Below, in pieces: positions 1-10,562 of a stretch of 64,000 nt of DNA. The stretch comes from Periconia sp. R9002 (taxonomy: Eukaryota > Ascomycota > Dothideomycetes > Pleosporales > Periconiaceae): the NCBI GenBank assembly GCA_023627715.1, contig JAMAHW010000043.1, positions 1 to 64,000 on the forward strand, in the 5' to 3' direction. Each line of letters starts with the position of its first letter. Position 1 is the first letter of the stretch. A model generated the notes under the pieces. That model had not been told where the DNA came from. It was given only the letters and a program-made list of their open reading frames with translations, and searched no databases. A program made the position numbers and the translations under genes.

Positions 1-949
1 TTACATGTACGTTACCTCATATTACATTTACTCCGTGTACTCCTATTAGACCCCCTCCTTATAAAACACCCTACGGTTATCACTTTTAGGGTAAAGTATA
101 CTAAAATTTAACATATGTATACTATTTCTAACATCTGTATACTATTTCTGACATCTGTATACTATTTCTGACATCTGTATACTATATCTGACAGGCTCTT
201 ACCTATTTAAGTAAGGTCTCCTCTCCTTTTCACTCAGGCTGAGAACAGGGGGGGGGGGGCATGTTTTTCTGAAAACGACTATAAGATGAGATGCGGGGAA
301 TACTCGGTTGTGACACCCTAAATGTCTTCATTATGTCGGCGCTACATGCGTAGTGGGCAACAGGCTGTGCCAAGCTTACCAGCCACTGAGCTGACCTCTG
401 ATCAGCTCTCTTTGTATGTCCAGTCCTTCGTTATAGTTTTGCTTCATCAATACCTTAAAAACCTTGTTTCGATGATCTTTCGATACACGTTCCATGGTGG
501 TGCACTCGAGAGCTTTGAAAAATACTAAATTCAATGTGCAGTTCACAATCAGGAGAAGCAGAAGCACGACAGACTCAAGTGCTCAGCGCTGTTTACTTAA
601 GAGCTTAGAACATTTGATTCGTTCAAATCATATAATATCCCCATTGTACCTACCTTTGTATTAGTACCTTGTGTTCAACACGAGAAGCCTTGATAGCGTA
701 CATGGAGGAGTTCAGACCCTTGACCAGCTGAGCTCTCTTGTGGGGCGCAGGCAACCCTGTGGATCCCGAGATGCAACATCATCACCAGCTGTGCAACCAA
801 GTTACAACATCGTCTACAGATATGAGCTGATACTTGCTATCAGCTTTGCGTCTCAGATAGAATCTTCGTTGCTATATAGCCTCAGCTATGAGGAGCGACA
901 ACATAGAGACCTCGGCCACTTATTCTCGTAAATTGTCCCTGGGCGCAGT
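1..949. other. AT-rich intergenic start of window with minisatellite and poly-G
   Basis: No convincing coding region is seen. The stretch contains a 20-bp minisatellite (listed separately), a run of about 12 G near 248-259, and the promoter of the rhodopsin-like gene. Short open frames here lack codon structure, splice partners or family resemblance. No telomeric TTAGGG repeat is present, so the window start is not evidently a chromosome end. Confidence 0.6.
111..190. repeat. 20-bp tandem minisatellite, four copies
   Basis: Four head-to-tail copies of a 20-bp unit (acatctgtatactatttctg) run without gaps. The first copy (111-130) and the last (171-190) carry one to a few substitutions; the two central copies are identical. 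It lies about 760 bp upstream of the rhodopsin-like gene in AT-rich DNA. Confidence 0.9.
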
Positions 950-2158
950 ATGCGTGGTCCCGACTTTTCCAATTTTGATCCTGAAAACCTGCCCCCAAAT
1001 GAGTCCATCGCTAGTAGAGGATTGATACTTATGATTATCAGCATCACCGCAGCGCTCACAACTCTAGGAGCAAGGCTTTATTGTCGCTTTGTCAAGACCA
1101 AAAAACCTGGATGGGATGACGCGACAATTATATTGGCCACGGTAAGTCTCCAAGTTATGACCATTGACTCTATTGACACATTTAGATTTGCGCGCTCTTG
1201 GAAACGTCCTTTAAATCGGTATTCATCTACTATGGGCAAGGAAGACATGTCCTCTATCTCGAAAGGTACCAGATTGAACAAGCGTACAAGTATTCCCAAC
1301 TGGTTATTTACCCTTTCATCTGCTGCACTGCAATTACGAAGATATCGATTGCATTCATGGCCCTGCGCTTCACTCAAGCCAGAGCCATGCGATACCTTAT
1401 ATACGGGCTCATGGCATCGCTTTTGGTCATCAACGGCGCCTGCATCATTATTCTCTTTTCTTTTTGCCGGCCATTATACGCTCAATGGGACATACGAGTG
1501 AAAGATGCAACTTGCTGGAGCTCAAAGGTATTGTCACTGGCATCTAGCATACAAGGGGGTGAGTCTATCGAAGTTACCAATAGACACTAGACAACTAACG
1601 CACTCAGTTTGGTCCATCATCACCGACCTAATTTGCACTTCCCTGCCTCTTTTGATAGTATGGAAGCTCCATATAGACCTTGAACAGAAGATTGCCGTTA
1701 CCATACTCATAAGCTTTGGCTTAGTAACCACAGGCTGTTCTGTCGGTCGATGCATATACTACGCGACGACAAGTTTCGCACCGGATCAATCTTGTTAGTC
1801 GAACGGCGAATTAATCTAAAAAGTATTCACTAATCCTCAGCTAGGGAGCGGAATCGACCTCGTCGTTTGGACATCTCTGGAAAGCAATATTGGCATATTT
1901 ACCGCAAATTTACCTGCGCTTGGCTTCATATTGGGATTGAAAAGATTCATCACGAGATACACATGGTTTTCTAGTCCCACCGGAACTCCAAAGTTCCTCC
2001 AGAGCTTTCGTATTAGAACTTCATCAGATCAGAACGGACCTCGATCAGAAGGAACGGCTAGGTCAACTCGTCGGTGGGGTTTGCTTACAACAAGAATTGA
2101 GCGGAGCACTTTTACTGAAGGCTGGATCGCATTAAACATCTCACATCCTGGAAGTTAA
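950..2158 (+). CDS. fungal rhodopsin-like (PTH11-related) seven-TM integral membrane protein
   Basis: Four exons, 950-1141, 1186-1558, 1608-1793 and 1845-2158, give 354 residues. The last acceptor is the TAG at 1842-1844, because only this keeps the frame and yields the family-typical DQSWSGIDLVVWTSLE stretch. Several hydrophobic segments are visible: near residues 22-42, around 100-125 with the TKISIAFMALR motif, 130-155, WSIITDLICTSLPLLIVWKL, and the segment before SVGRCIYY. Proteins of this family sit in the plasma membrane and lack the retinal lysine of true opsins; some PTH11 relatives sense host surface cues. No N-terminal CFEM cysteine domain is present, so this belongs to the CFEM-less majority. 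Ligand and role are unknown. The family call is confident. Confidence 0.85.
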
Positions 2159-2718
2159 ACAACAGGACTTGACACACTCTAACTCCCACCTAAACCCTGT
2201 TAAGCCCACCACGTGCTCTTCTCTGCGAAAGCTTTTGTAACATGCAGGCCTGGGCACTACATGTATCACGCTAGCAATTATTCAGGTGCACCCTTAAACG
2301 AAATTCATCTATGCAGGGCTACCAATTTCCCAGTTTCACGGCGCTAAGCTTCCAGAGTAGGTAGTTGATCCAGAGTCGGGGTCAGTGCTGCGTAAGAACG
2401 GGCCGAATGTAGGGATCAGTGATAGATTGGCAGACTAGAACGATGAGAACCTGTACTTTCTGTGAGCGATAGCTCAAAGATTGAATCGCAGTAGGGTTTG
2501 TTCAATTGAGGCGCGCGCAGTGTCTTGTTTCTGTGCGTGTATAGTACTTTTTGCTTGTTCTTGAATTCGTTGGGTTGTTGGAAAGGAAGATTGAGGTATT
2601 GATTGGTATTCTTTGCGTCTTCGGACAGTGGAGGGAAGGTTGTGCTGTGCTTCGATCAGGGCAGTTTTTGGTAGACGCGAAATCAACCTGGTTTGTGCGA
2701 TCCAGCAGCGAAATCAGT
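2159..2718. other. intergenic, probable 5' region of the Cys-rich membrane protein
   Basis: No gene is recognised. The stretch separates two co-oriented genes and should hold the terminator of the first and the promoter of the second. An unrecognised upstream exon of the second gene, possibly carrying a signal peptide, could lie here. Confidence 0.45.
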
Positions 2719-3820
2719 ATGACAATGTGAGTACCTTGGAAATCCCCAGCATTCAAAAAGTAGCCGCCCATTCCGCTGTCTAGAATTCGGTACTAATATC
2801 GTGCCCAGTATCCGCCGTAATGAAGGTTCCTCCCCAGCATGCTACACTCTGAACGGCCAAAAAGCCCCCTCCGACCTCAGCTACATCCCGTGCAACACGA
2901 CGGCCATATCCAACAATCAACATAGTTCATGCTGCGCATCCTCTGATCTCTGTCTCTCCAACGGTCTATGCAAATATAATGCCCCCGCAAACGCCAGACC
3001 CTTCAACGAATACTGGCGCGTTGGGTGCACCGATCCCACGGACAAAGACCCCGCCTGCCCAAAACAATGCGCAAACATTCCCAGCGAGAAACCGACGCAG
3101 CTGGTTTTCCAATGCCCGGGGAATGGGAGATGGTGCTGCGGAACGGGTCAGATCGAGACGTTCAAGGATAGAGGAACGGTGAATACAACGTGTTGCACAT
3201 TGAAAGATTTAGCGTTTAATGGGGGTGAAGCGAGAGTGTTTGCGACAGCGTCGTTGGATTTGAAGATGAATGTTGAGCCGAGTAAGACGAGTGCTGTAGA
3301 CACGGCGAGCGTGACGTTGATGTCGACCACGGCTTCTCCGACAATGGCGAGTTCCTCGGCCACGTCTCCTGCTGGAAGTGCTACCAACGTTGCAACTGTT
3401 GTGGGTATTGGAATCGGCATTCCCCTCGCCGTAGCCGCCGTCATTGGCCTTGTCATGTTCCTTGTTCTCCGAAATCGCCGTAGAGACCAGGCAAATCCTC
3501 TCAGTATCAGCGGTCTGTCATCCGGCACGGACGCCTCCTTCTGGAAAGATTCTCCTCCAGCACCCACCAAAACACATGAAAGCCCCTCAAAATCTCGAGG
3601 TTTTGCGTTTTGGACACGAAAAAAAGATACGCCTTTATCTCCCCTAAGCTGTAACAGTCCGGACATTCGCACCACTAATCCGCATGCTTTCTGGAATGAA
3701 GCACACGGAAAAGAAATGGCGGTGGAGCTGGCTACATCGAAACCGCCGGTAGAAGCATGGTCGCCTGACGTAATATTGAAACCACGGACGGGAGAAGGTG
3801 TGGATCCGAACCTGGTGTAG
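2719..3820 (+). CDS. Cys-rich ectodomain, single-pass membrane protein (sensor-like), start uncertain
   Basis: The long frame from 2809 has no early in-frame ATG, so the N-terminus must come from a spliced exon. A phase-compatible solution is an 8-nt exon 2719-2726 (ATGACAAT) joined over an 82-nt intron to 2809-3820, giving 339 residues. The N-terminal half carries many cysteines (SSCCASSDLC, WCCGTG, TTCC) typical of fungal extracellular domains. A Ser/Thr-rich stalk follows, then one strong TM segment (VATVVGIGIGIPLAVAAVIG) ending in a basic stop-transfer RNRRR, then a Ser/Pro-rich cytosolic tail. The plan resembles cell-wall sensors of the WSC/Mid2 type without clear homology. No signal peptide is seen in this model, so a further upstream exon is likely. 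Exact function is unknown. Confidence 0.6.
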
Positions 3821-3975
3821 TAGAGGATGACGGCTATGAAGTACGGGCTATAAAATTGACGATTCCTAATAGTTAGCAGTACAAAAACATACAGACTGAA
3901 AAAAAGTGAAGAAAAAAAGAAGATGTGATGCTTATAATGGTCGGGTATCATGTTTTTTGCACCATATCGGTACCT

Positions 3976-5763
3976 CTAGCCCTCGAGTTGCGCCTTCAGC
4001 CCTTCCTTCCCAACCTTCATAGCCTTATCGATCTCCATCTCCTCTTCTCTCAGTCTCCCTTTGCCGTATGCTAATTCACGTTCCTGCCTCCTCTTTTCCT
4101 CTTGAACCTTTCTCTCGCGCTGCGCCAGTGCCCTTTCCCTCCGTCTCCTCTCCTCCCTTTTCCTACTGGCCTCGGCATCTTCTTCTGCCGATGTAGAAGT
4201 ACCTTCCGGCGGTGGTGGGAGCGTAGAAAGGTAGGTCTCGATGAGGGAATCGCGTGTGGATGGGGCAAGAGATATGTAACGGAGATCGGTCAGGATGGAC
4301 TCGGGTAGTGACGATATTGATGTTGAGCGGTTAAGAGCCGCAAGAGACTGAGAGCGCAGAAGGGAGGTGAGGTCGGCCTTCAACTCCGAGGAGCGCATAC
4401 CTAGGCGCTTAATGTGTTCTCGGAACAACTTCTCCTTCTCTTTCTCAGGTAGTTTCGTATCCTTCATCTCCGGCTCTTTTCGGAACTTGCGCTTGAATTC
4501 AGGCCAGTAAAGTTTGGGCGTTGCGAAGCGATCAAGGAAAGCGATATAAGGTATACGTGGGTCGCGTTTTTGCTGCTGGGCCTTTTGTTCCTTCAGTATC
4601 TGAGCCTTTTCCTTGGCCCATTCATTGAAACAATCTTTTCGCGCGCTCATAGTAGTCAGTGCTTTGTAGCGTTCGTCGTCGTACAAGGTGCCGGCCTCGA
4701 GCACTTTGTCCCAAGGTGTGAACGGACTGATGTTCGTGTCATCAAGCAACTCCTTGAAAAGAGCTTTGCAGTCCTCTTCTGACAGCGGAGGCTCCTCATC
4801 TTCGTATTGGTCGTCGAAACCACCTTCCATCTCTTCCATTTGCGCCAATTGCCATGCGAGATCATCATCTTCACCACCCTCCATATTTTGATCTGCAGGG
4901 GGTTCCTCTGTTTTTTGTCGTTTTTGTGGATGGAAACCTTCCTCTGCTTCGTCGTCTGTGACCTCGACCTCCTCATACTCTTCTGCGTCCTCCATACCTT
5001 CTTCGCCGTCTACTTCGACAATCTGATGTTGGACCTCCTCCTCTGCATCTTCTAACTCTGCCTCAATTTCGGCCATAGCATCCTCCTGCTCGTTTTCACT
5101 CGGCTCTCCACGCTTTATTCGTTCCTTCTTCTCTCGTTCCATTCGATCGAACTCCACGACGGCCTTCATCACATCCGGAGGGAACTTCCAAAAGCTTTCG
5201 TTGGTATCTTTGTTCCAGACAAATCTTCGGCCGAGCTTCGTCTTGACCAAAACCCATGGTGCACACCCGGGAATATCATTGCGATGTTTCGGTCTATCTT
5301 GAGTATGGCGTTTCCTTTCGGAAAAGTTGTTGTGTCCGCCTCGCAAACCACCACGAGATGCTCCACGGGAAGAGTCCTGGCCTCTTTGGCCATGGAATGG
5401 GCGTGTTGGGGGGAAACCGCCAAAGATGAGATTCTCTACGTCCTTCTTCGGATCAACGGTATTCTGCGGCGCAGGCACGTTGTAGTTGTCTGCGCCTGAA
5501 TTGACGGGGAAGGAGGGGTACTTGTACGGCTGAGGTGCGGGAGGAGGAATGGTTTGCGGGAAAATATAATCGGGGAGTGGACGGGTATAGGTAGACTTTT
5601 TCGTTTCCTTGTGGTGGTAGTAAATGTGCCCTGTGAGCAGTCAGTATAGCTGCGAAGCAAGAAGAGGGAGTTGCGCTGTGTTACCTGATGGCGCTTTGTG
5701 TTCGGTCCAGCCAGGAGGGAGTGGCGGTGGGGGACCCGGCGGTCGCACTGGAACGTCGGCCAT
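3976..5763 (-). CDS. WW/FF-domain pre-mRNA splicing factor (Dre4/TCERG1-like)
   Basis: Two exons, 5763-5685 and 5630-3976 on the minus strand, encode 577 residues; the 54-nt intron splits the first WW domain. WW1 (about 15-45) follows a polyproline leader and reads LPPGWTEH...YTRPL; its second signature Trp is replaced by Tyr near residue 41. WW2 (about 149-180) keeps both Trp (about 152 and 174). An RG-rich stretch precedes WW2 and a long acidic region follows it. A first FF domain lies near 305-370, with more FF-like sequence (AFLDRF...LYWPEFKRKF) after it. The C-terminus is a Lys/Glu/Arg coiled coil. Relatives such as S. pombe Dre4 bridge proline-rich splicing proteins to the phosphorylated Pol II tail. 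It is divergent from the proteasome gene with 282 bp between start codons. Confidence 0.88.
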
Positions 5764-6045
5764 GTTCAATATAGTTGGTGTTGTGTCCTTGATTTGTGGC
5801 AAGTAATAATCAATGGGCGCAGGTGGTTGAGGTGACGGAAGATGGAGCTCGAAAAAGTGGTCGGGCTTGGCACTGCCCTCCGCCGATGAGACGCGTGGGA
5901 AGCTTGTGCCTACTAGGTAGAGAGCTCCAACGACATCACCGCCCGCCAGCCAATTCCCCTCCTGCCTCTCCCTTTTCAACTTTCTACCTCCATTCAAACC
6001 TGTGTCCCTTGATCTATAGGCGCTGGTTCAATCAAGTCTGCCATC

Positions 6046-6940
6046 ATGTCACGGAGATACGATTCCAGGGTAAGTCAGCGCCGTCGCCATGGAATATAAC
6101 CCCACAGAACAAATAGAAACGAACCCCAGCTCATCTATGTGCCATAACAGACAACCATCTTCTCGCCGGAAGGGCGTCTCTATCAGGTTGAATATGCCCT
6201 CGAAGCCATCTCCCACGCAGGAACCGCACTAGGCATTCTCGCCCAGGATGGCATTGTACTCGCGGCAGAGAGAAAGGTCACCAGCAAGCTGTTGGAGCAG
6301 GACACGTCGGCCGAGAAACTGTACATTCTAAATGATAACATGATTTGCGCCGTCGCCGGCATGACGGCCGACGCCAATATCCTCATCAACTACGCCCGCC
6401 AGGCCGCGCAGCGCTACCTTCTCACCTACAACGAGGACATCCCCTGCGAACAGCTTGTGCGTCGGCTATGCGATCTCAAGCAAGGCTATACTCAGCATGG
6501 TGGTCTGCGACCCTTCGGTGTTTCCTTCATCTATGCTGGATGGGATCCCCAGAGGCAGTTCCAGCTCTACCAGAGCAACCCCAGCGGCAACTACGGCGGT
6601 TGGAAAGCGACGAGCGTGGGCGCCAACAACGCTTCCGCCCAGAGTCTGTTAAAGCAGGATTACAAGGAGGAGTGCGATCTAAAGGAGGCCTGCGGTTTGG
6701 CCGTCAAGGTGCTTAGCAAGACGATGGATTCGACCAAGTTGAGCAGCGAAAAGAGTACGCCTTCACATATGTGGGAACATGGATCTGCATGCTAACAATG
6801 CGATAGTTGAATTCGCCACAGTTGGCCGGACGAAGGAAGGCAAAATCTACCACCACTTATGGGGAGCTGATGAGATTGATGCCCTCCTCAAAGAGCACGG
6901 CCTAGCCAAGGCAGAAGACACCGAAATGTCCGAATCGTGA
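6046..6940 (+). CDS. PRE9: 20S proteasome subunit alpha-3 (alpha type-4)
   Basis: Exons 6046-6069, 6151-6754 and 6807-6940 give 253 residues, the usual length. The protein starts MSRRYDSR then [16 protein letters not shown], the alpha-subunit N-terminal signature that gates the 20S chamber. The proteasome fold follows with [13 protein letters not shown] and a C-terminal [10 protein letters not shown]. The first coding exon is only 24 nt. The last intron uses the donor GTACGC and has GCTAAC as branch site. Alpha-3 is the one alpha-ring subunit dispensable in yeast. Family and subunit assignment are firm. Confidence 0.96.
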
Positions 6941-7383
6941 ACAGCAGAGCGCATGACGGAGAAAAATGGGCGGCGTTCAGAATCAACCACATTTCGTGCT
7001 AGAGGTAGCCTGTAGAATACCTTAGTAGGCGAGGCTACCATAAAGCTTGGTAACGAATCTCACTTTATGACGACCATCTGCTCTCGATGCTATCTGTAAG
7101 CTTTGATGCCTTGCACCGATTATTTGGGTACATGCCTTTTCTTGTCCGCCTCTCCCGTCGCTCCTTCTGTTCCAGTCGATGTCACAATTCTCCCAGCTCA
7201 AGTGCTACATGTCTCTCCTTCTGCTTTTAGTACCAGGTGTGATTTCCTCTTGTACACTAGATCCCGCCTCCGTCACAACCCCTCCCGTCATGCTTCCTAT
7301 TCTCTCACCTCATCATTCCGTGCATCTCTTATTGAACACTGCATCCCTTTCTTCACAAGCATTTCATTCTATTCTATATCGAC
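6941..7383. other. intergenic between co-oriented genes
   Basis: Holds the 3' end of the proteasome gene and a pyrimidine-rich leader before the next start codon. The short open frames around 7103-7513 overlap the next gene out of frame. Nothing else is seen. Confidence 0.6.
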
Positions 7384-8424
7384 ATGGCTTCCCATATGCC
7401 CCGTGTCAAAAAGGATCGCCCTCCTCCACAATCAGTCTTGCAAAAACTGCTGCAAGAGATTGCCGACGGTGATGTGGTGGCGGAACGACACAATACCCGT
7501 TCCGCATCCCTAGATCCTCTAACTCGTTACTCTCGTCCTGTCACCTGGCACCAACCGTCCGTATGGGTTGGAGGTAACGCAGACGCTGAAGATGCACGGA
7601 ACAAGCTACGCGTACAGGACGAAGCCCGTCGAACACGGATCTGCGAAGGCAATGCAATCTCCAACATCCAAGAGTTGGAGTCGAAAGAGTATCATTGTTC
7701 GACTGATATATCACTCTCTGGGAGCGATATCTTGAAACATGACAGTGTGATGACATTCAGCGATGGCAAGTTCATTCCTGCTCGCACCTCTCTGAGTGAC
7801 GCACAATGCTCTGAACATCCTTCGCAATTTCTAGCTGGTAAAGTTTGCACTTTAACCCCTCCACTGCACTGGTTTATTGAAGGTACAGGTATCAAAAGAA
7901 ACCTCAGTCCAACGCTTTCGTTGGATATGCGGGCGCGTACACGACCGAAATTGGACGGACAGGGAACAAACTCTCGAAGACAAACGGTATCGGGCAACAG
8001 CGAGCTCAGCATGAGAAGGGGTGGCTGCATCGATGGCTGTCCGGCTGAGTTCGTCGAAAGGCTGCCCCCCTCCCGCCCTCAAGGCATCGATTCCGTCGAC
8101 AAGTCTCTTTTCATTCACGTATCTTCCTTCCGCCCCGTCGATCAAGAACCTCGACGACCATCAACACCCTCAACACCGCATCATTCTTACGCATCACGGC
8201 AAGGATCCGAAAGCCCCGGTACTCCGACTTGGATGCAACCTTTTCAGTTGACGGATGGTGATAAAAGTATATTTCTGCAAGTCCACGGTGAAGATCAAAG
8301 AGACAACTCACTTTGTCTCCCTTGCTTTCGCCAGCACGGGGAATTCAACTCTGTCCTTGAGCACGGTTGCGAGGTCTGCGGTGAGAGGAAGATCTTGAAA
8401 GGCCACTATTGGGAAAAGGCTTAA
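7384..8424 (+). CDS. hypothetical protein with C-terminal CxxC pair
   Basis: A single uninterrupted frame of 346 residues starting at ATG in the context tcgacATGgc. I do not recognise a family. The N-terminus is basic and proline-rich (MASHMPRVKKDRPPP); the middle is low-complexity, polar and probably disordered. Only the last 70 residues look folded: KSIFLQVHGEDQ, then CLPC (about 311-314) and, 18 residues on, CEVC (about 333-336), which together could bind one zinc ion. There is no signal peptide or TM segment, so a cytosolic or nuclear protein is likely. Intactness over 1 kb and codon-like composition support it as real. Confidence 0.7.
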   Translation: MASHMPRVKKDRPPPQSVLQKLLQEIADGDVVAERHNTRSASLDPLTRYSRPVTWHQPSVWVGGNADAEDARNKLRVQDEARRTRICEGNAISNIQELESKEYHCSTDISLSGSDILKHDSVMTFSDGKFIPARTSLSDAQCSEHPSQFLAGKVCTLTPPLHWFIEGTGIKRNLSPTLSLDMRARTRPKLDGQGTNSRRQTVSGNSELSMRRGGCIDGCPAEFVERLPPSRPQGIDSVDKSLFIHVSSFRPVDQEPRRPSTPSTPHHSYASRQGSESPGTPTWMQPFQLTDGDKSIFLQVHGEDQRDNSLCLPCFRQHGEFNSVLEHGCEVCGERKILKGHYWEKA

Positions 8425-10562
8425 AGCGCAAGCGATGTTTCCATTTACTGAAAGGTTTACGTTTTTCTATCCTTTCCTCTTCTGTTATTGTTCTCCCCTT
8501 TCCTGAGGGTGCAATGGCACAGCACCTGGGCAGTGGCCATCAACGTTTTGGTCGAATTGAAGTTTTGTTATACAGAAAGCGATTGATTGTGGTGGTTTGC
8601 TAGCGCATTGTCCCTATTACATTGTTTTCGCGTGTTTATGAATTGCGATGCTCTCAGACATGGCGCAATCCGGAATTAGTTGACTTTTATTCTATCAAGT
8701 TTTATGTCTTGCACGTAACAACAGCCAATCCGTTTGGCTCTGTTCCGTGGCAAACATTGCGCTTCCTGAACCTTCGTATCGAGAGACACCGTGGATATAG
8801 GAATCAGATTCCAATGACTCAGAACTGTTTCGGGGAGTTGTCCCGATAGCTCTCTTGAAAAAGTATATGGATTCCCCCCGTCCCGTTTCTTCTGATCTCG
8901 TGTAACCTTTTTTGCCTTACCCATCTTTGCACCCACCCGGGTGAATCAACGCGCGTCTCCATACGTATACATTCCTTTCCTCTTCTCCTTTTTTTCTCTA
9001 ATAGAATTACTGTACGAGGCGTGCTTAATTTCGGGCAATATTTAATGGATAGTACTTCCTAGCTATCGCTTCGTCCCCTCTCCGTGTCGCAATTACTCGT
9101 TTCAACAAACCAAAATAGCAGAGCGGAAGAAAAGAAGCAAAAAAGTTCGAACCAAAAATAAAGCAGACTGTCTTTTCATTTGCGCCTGCAAGTCAACCAC
9201 CTTGTCGTACTCTCTATGCCAAAATAATCCTGTCGCCGCACACCAAGCTCGCAATCTCCACGGCTACCAACCACAAGCCCGTCCACAATAAAGACCAAAA
9301 CATGAGTAAATGGATCACACCGCCACCGAAACCGCCACCAACGCCACCTCCGACACCAACATCAAAGCAGTCATGTCACTCAGGCCTAGAGACCATACAG
9401 TACTTGCAATCGAACGATCTACTTTACGGCACAGATAATCCAAGGGGAAGAGGAAGACGCAATGCGATTTCTGGACCGAGTACAGGGTATCGGGAGGGGT
9501 TGTATGTGGGTGGGGGATGAGGGATGAAACGGGGGGAAGTCGCGGTTTCATGGAAGGAAAAGGGGGGCTTGACTTGGGGTTAGGATCACGGTAAAAAAAT
9601 GGATGATGGTGGAGGTGTTTCTGATTTTCCTTTTGTTATGGGGTAAAGTTTTGGGCGTTTTTATTTCCTTCTAGACGAGGAACATGTATGACTGCCCTGG
9701 TGGGTACATGTACGTATTGATATGTAGTAATGTCTTAATGTAATTTACGGATGTAGGTAGGAAAATTGGAGTTTTGGTAGACTTGTTGAGGGCGGCCAGC
9801 GAACTGAATACTTCTTCTTACTGATTAATGAAAATTTTATTGAGCTTTAGTACTTAATATACTCTAGAACCAGTTTCAGATATTCAATCTACATAGGTAG
9901 TAGGTATGCGACACGCCAATCACGTGTGATCACGGGATGAATGGAAACTTACCTACGACTGAAATGTCCAATGGCCATTCGTTGAATATGTGCAACATCG
10001 ACTCGTTACACTTATCGGAGATGCTGCGCACGCAATGAGTCCTATGGGCGGTTCTGGAACCGATACTGCGGTTCGAAGCGCTGACGATTTGGCGCAGACT
10101 ATTGCGCGAGGAGTTACGACTCAAAGTATCAATTGATGGCAAAATTTGAAGTGAGAATGGGCGAAAGACAAGATTGAGACATTCTTTTTGCTGTGGGTGG
10201 GATAAAGAATGATATGAGTATAAAAGAATCAACCTCTGGTGAGCATTTTTCAGCTTCAAATACCTCAGCTATCTTCACATATTGGCAGAATTCCGGACGC
10301 GTAGAAGTAAGTTGGTGAGAATTGCGATGAACAAGGTCAGAAAATCCTAATGCGAGAGGTCAATGCGATGAATGATGACGAAGCATTTTCACTATCACAT
10401 TACTAATTCTACCTGCCATAGATGACACTTGGCGCGTCTATATGATGCACGATATCAGCAGACGGTCAGCCATACCATCGGAATCTACACCACGGAAAGT
10501 AGTGTTCTAATTTTGACCAAGCTAACCTATATGGAAGGAACCTCGATCCGGTTACACTCGCT
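8425..10562. other. 2.1-kb intergenic region
   Basis: No supported gene. A short proline-rich frame (9302-9520, 72 codons) begins with ATG after a C/A-rich leader but is dominated by a PPPKPPPTPPPTP tract, and I judge it doubtful. The rest is AT-rich around 9650-9960 with a TACATGTA palindrome at 9705-9712. The last few hundred bases should contain the promoter of the downstream regulator. Confidence 0.5.

Noticed and set aside
3148..3951. 267-codon minus-strand frame
   Set aside because: It is the antisense shadow of the Cys-rich membrane protein.
9302..9520. 72-codon proline-rich small frame
   Set aside because: Dominated by a low-complexity PPP tract, with no domain or conserved feature; left as doubtful.
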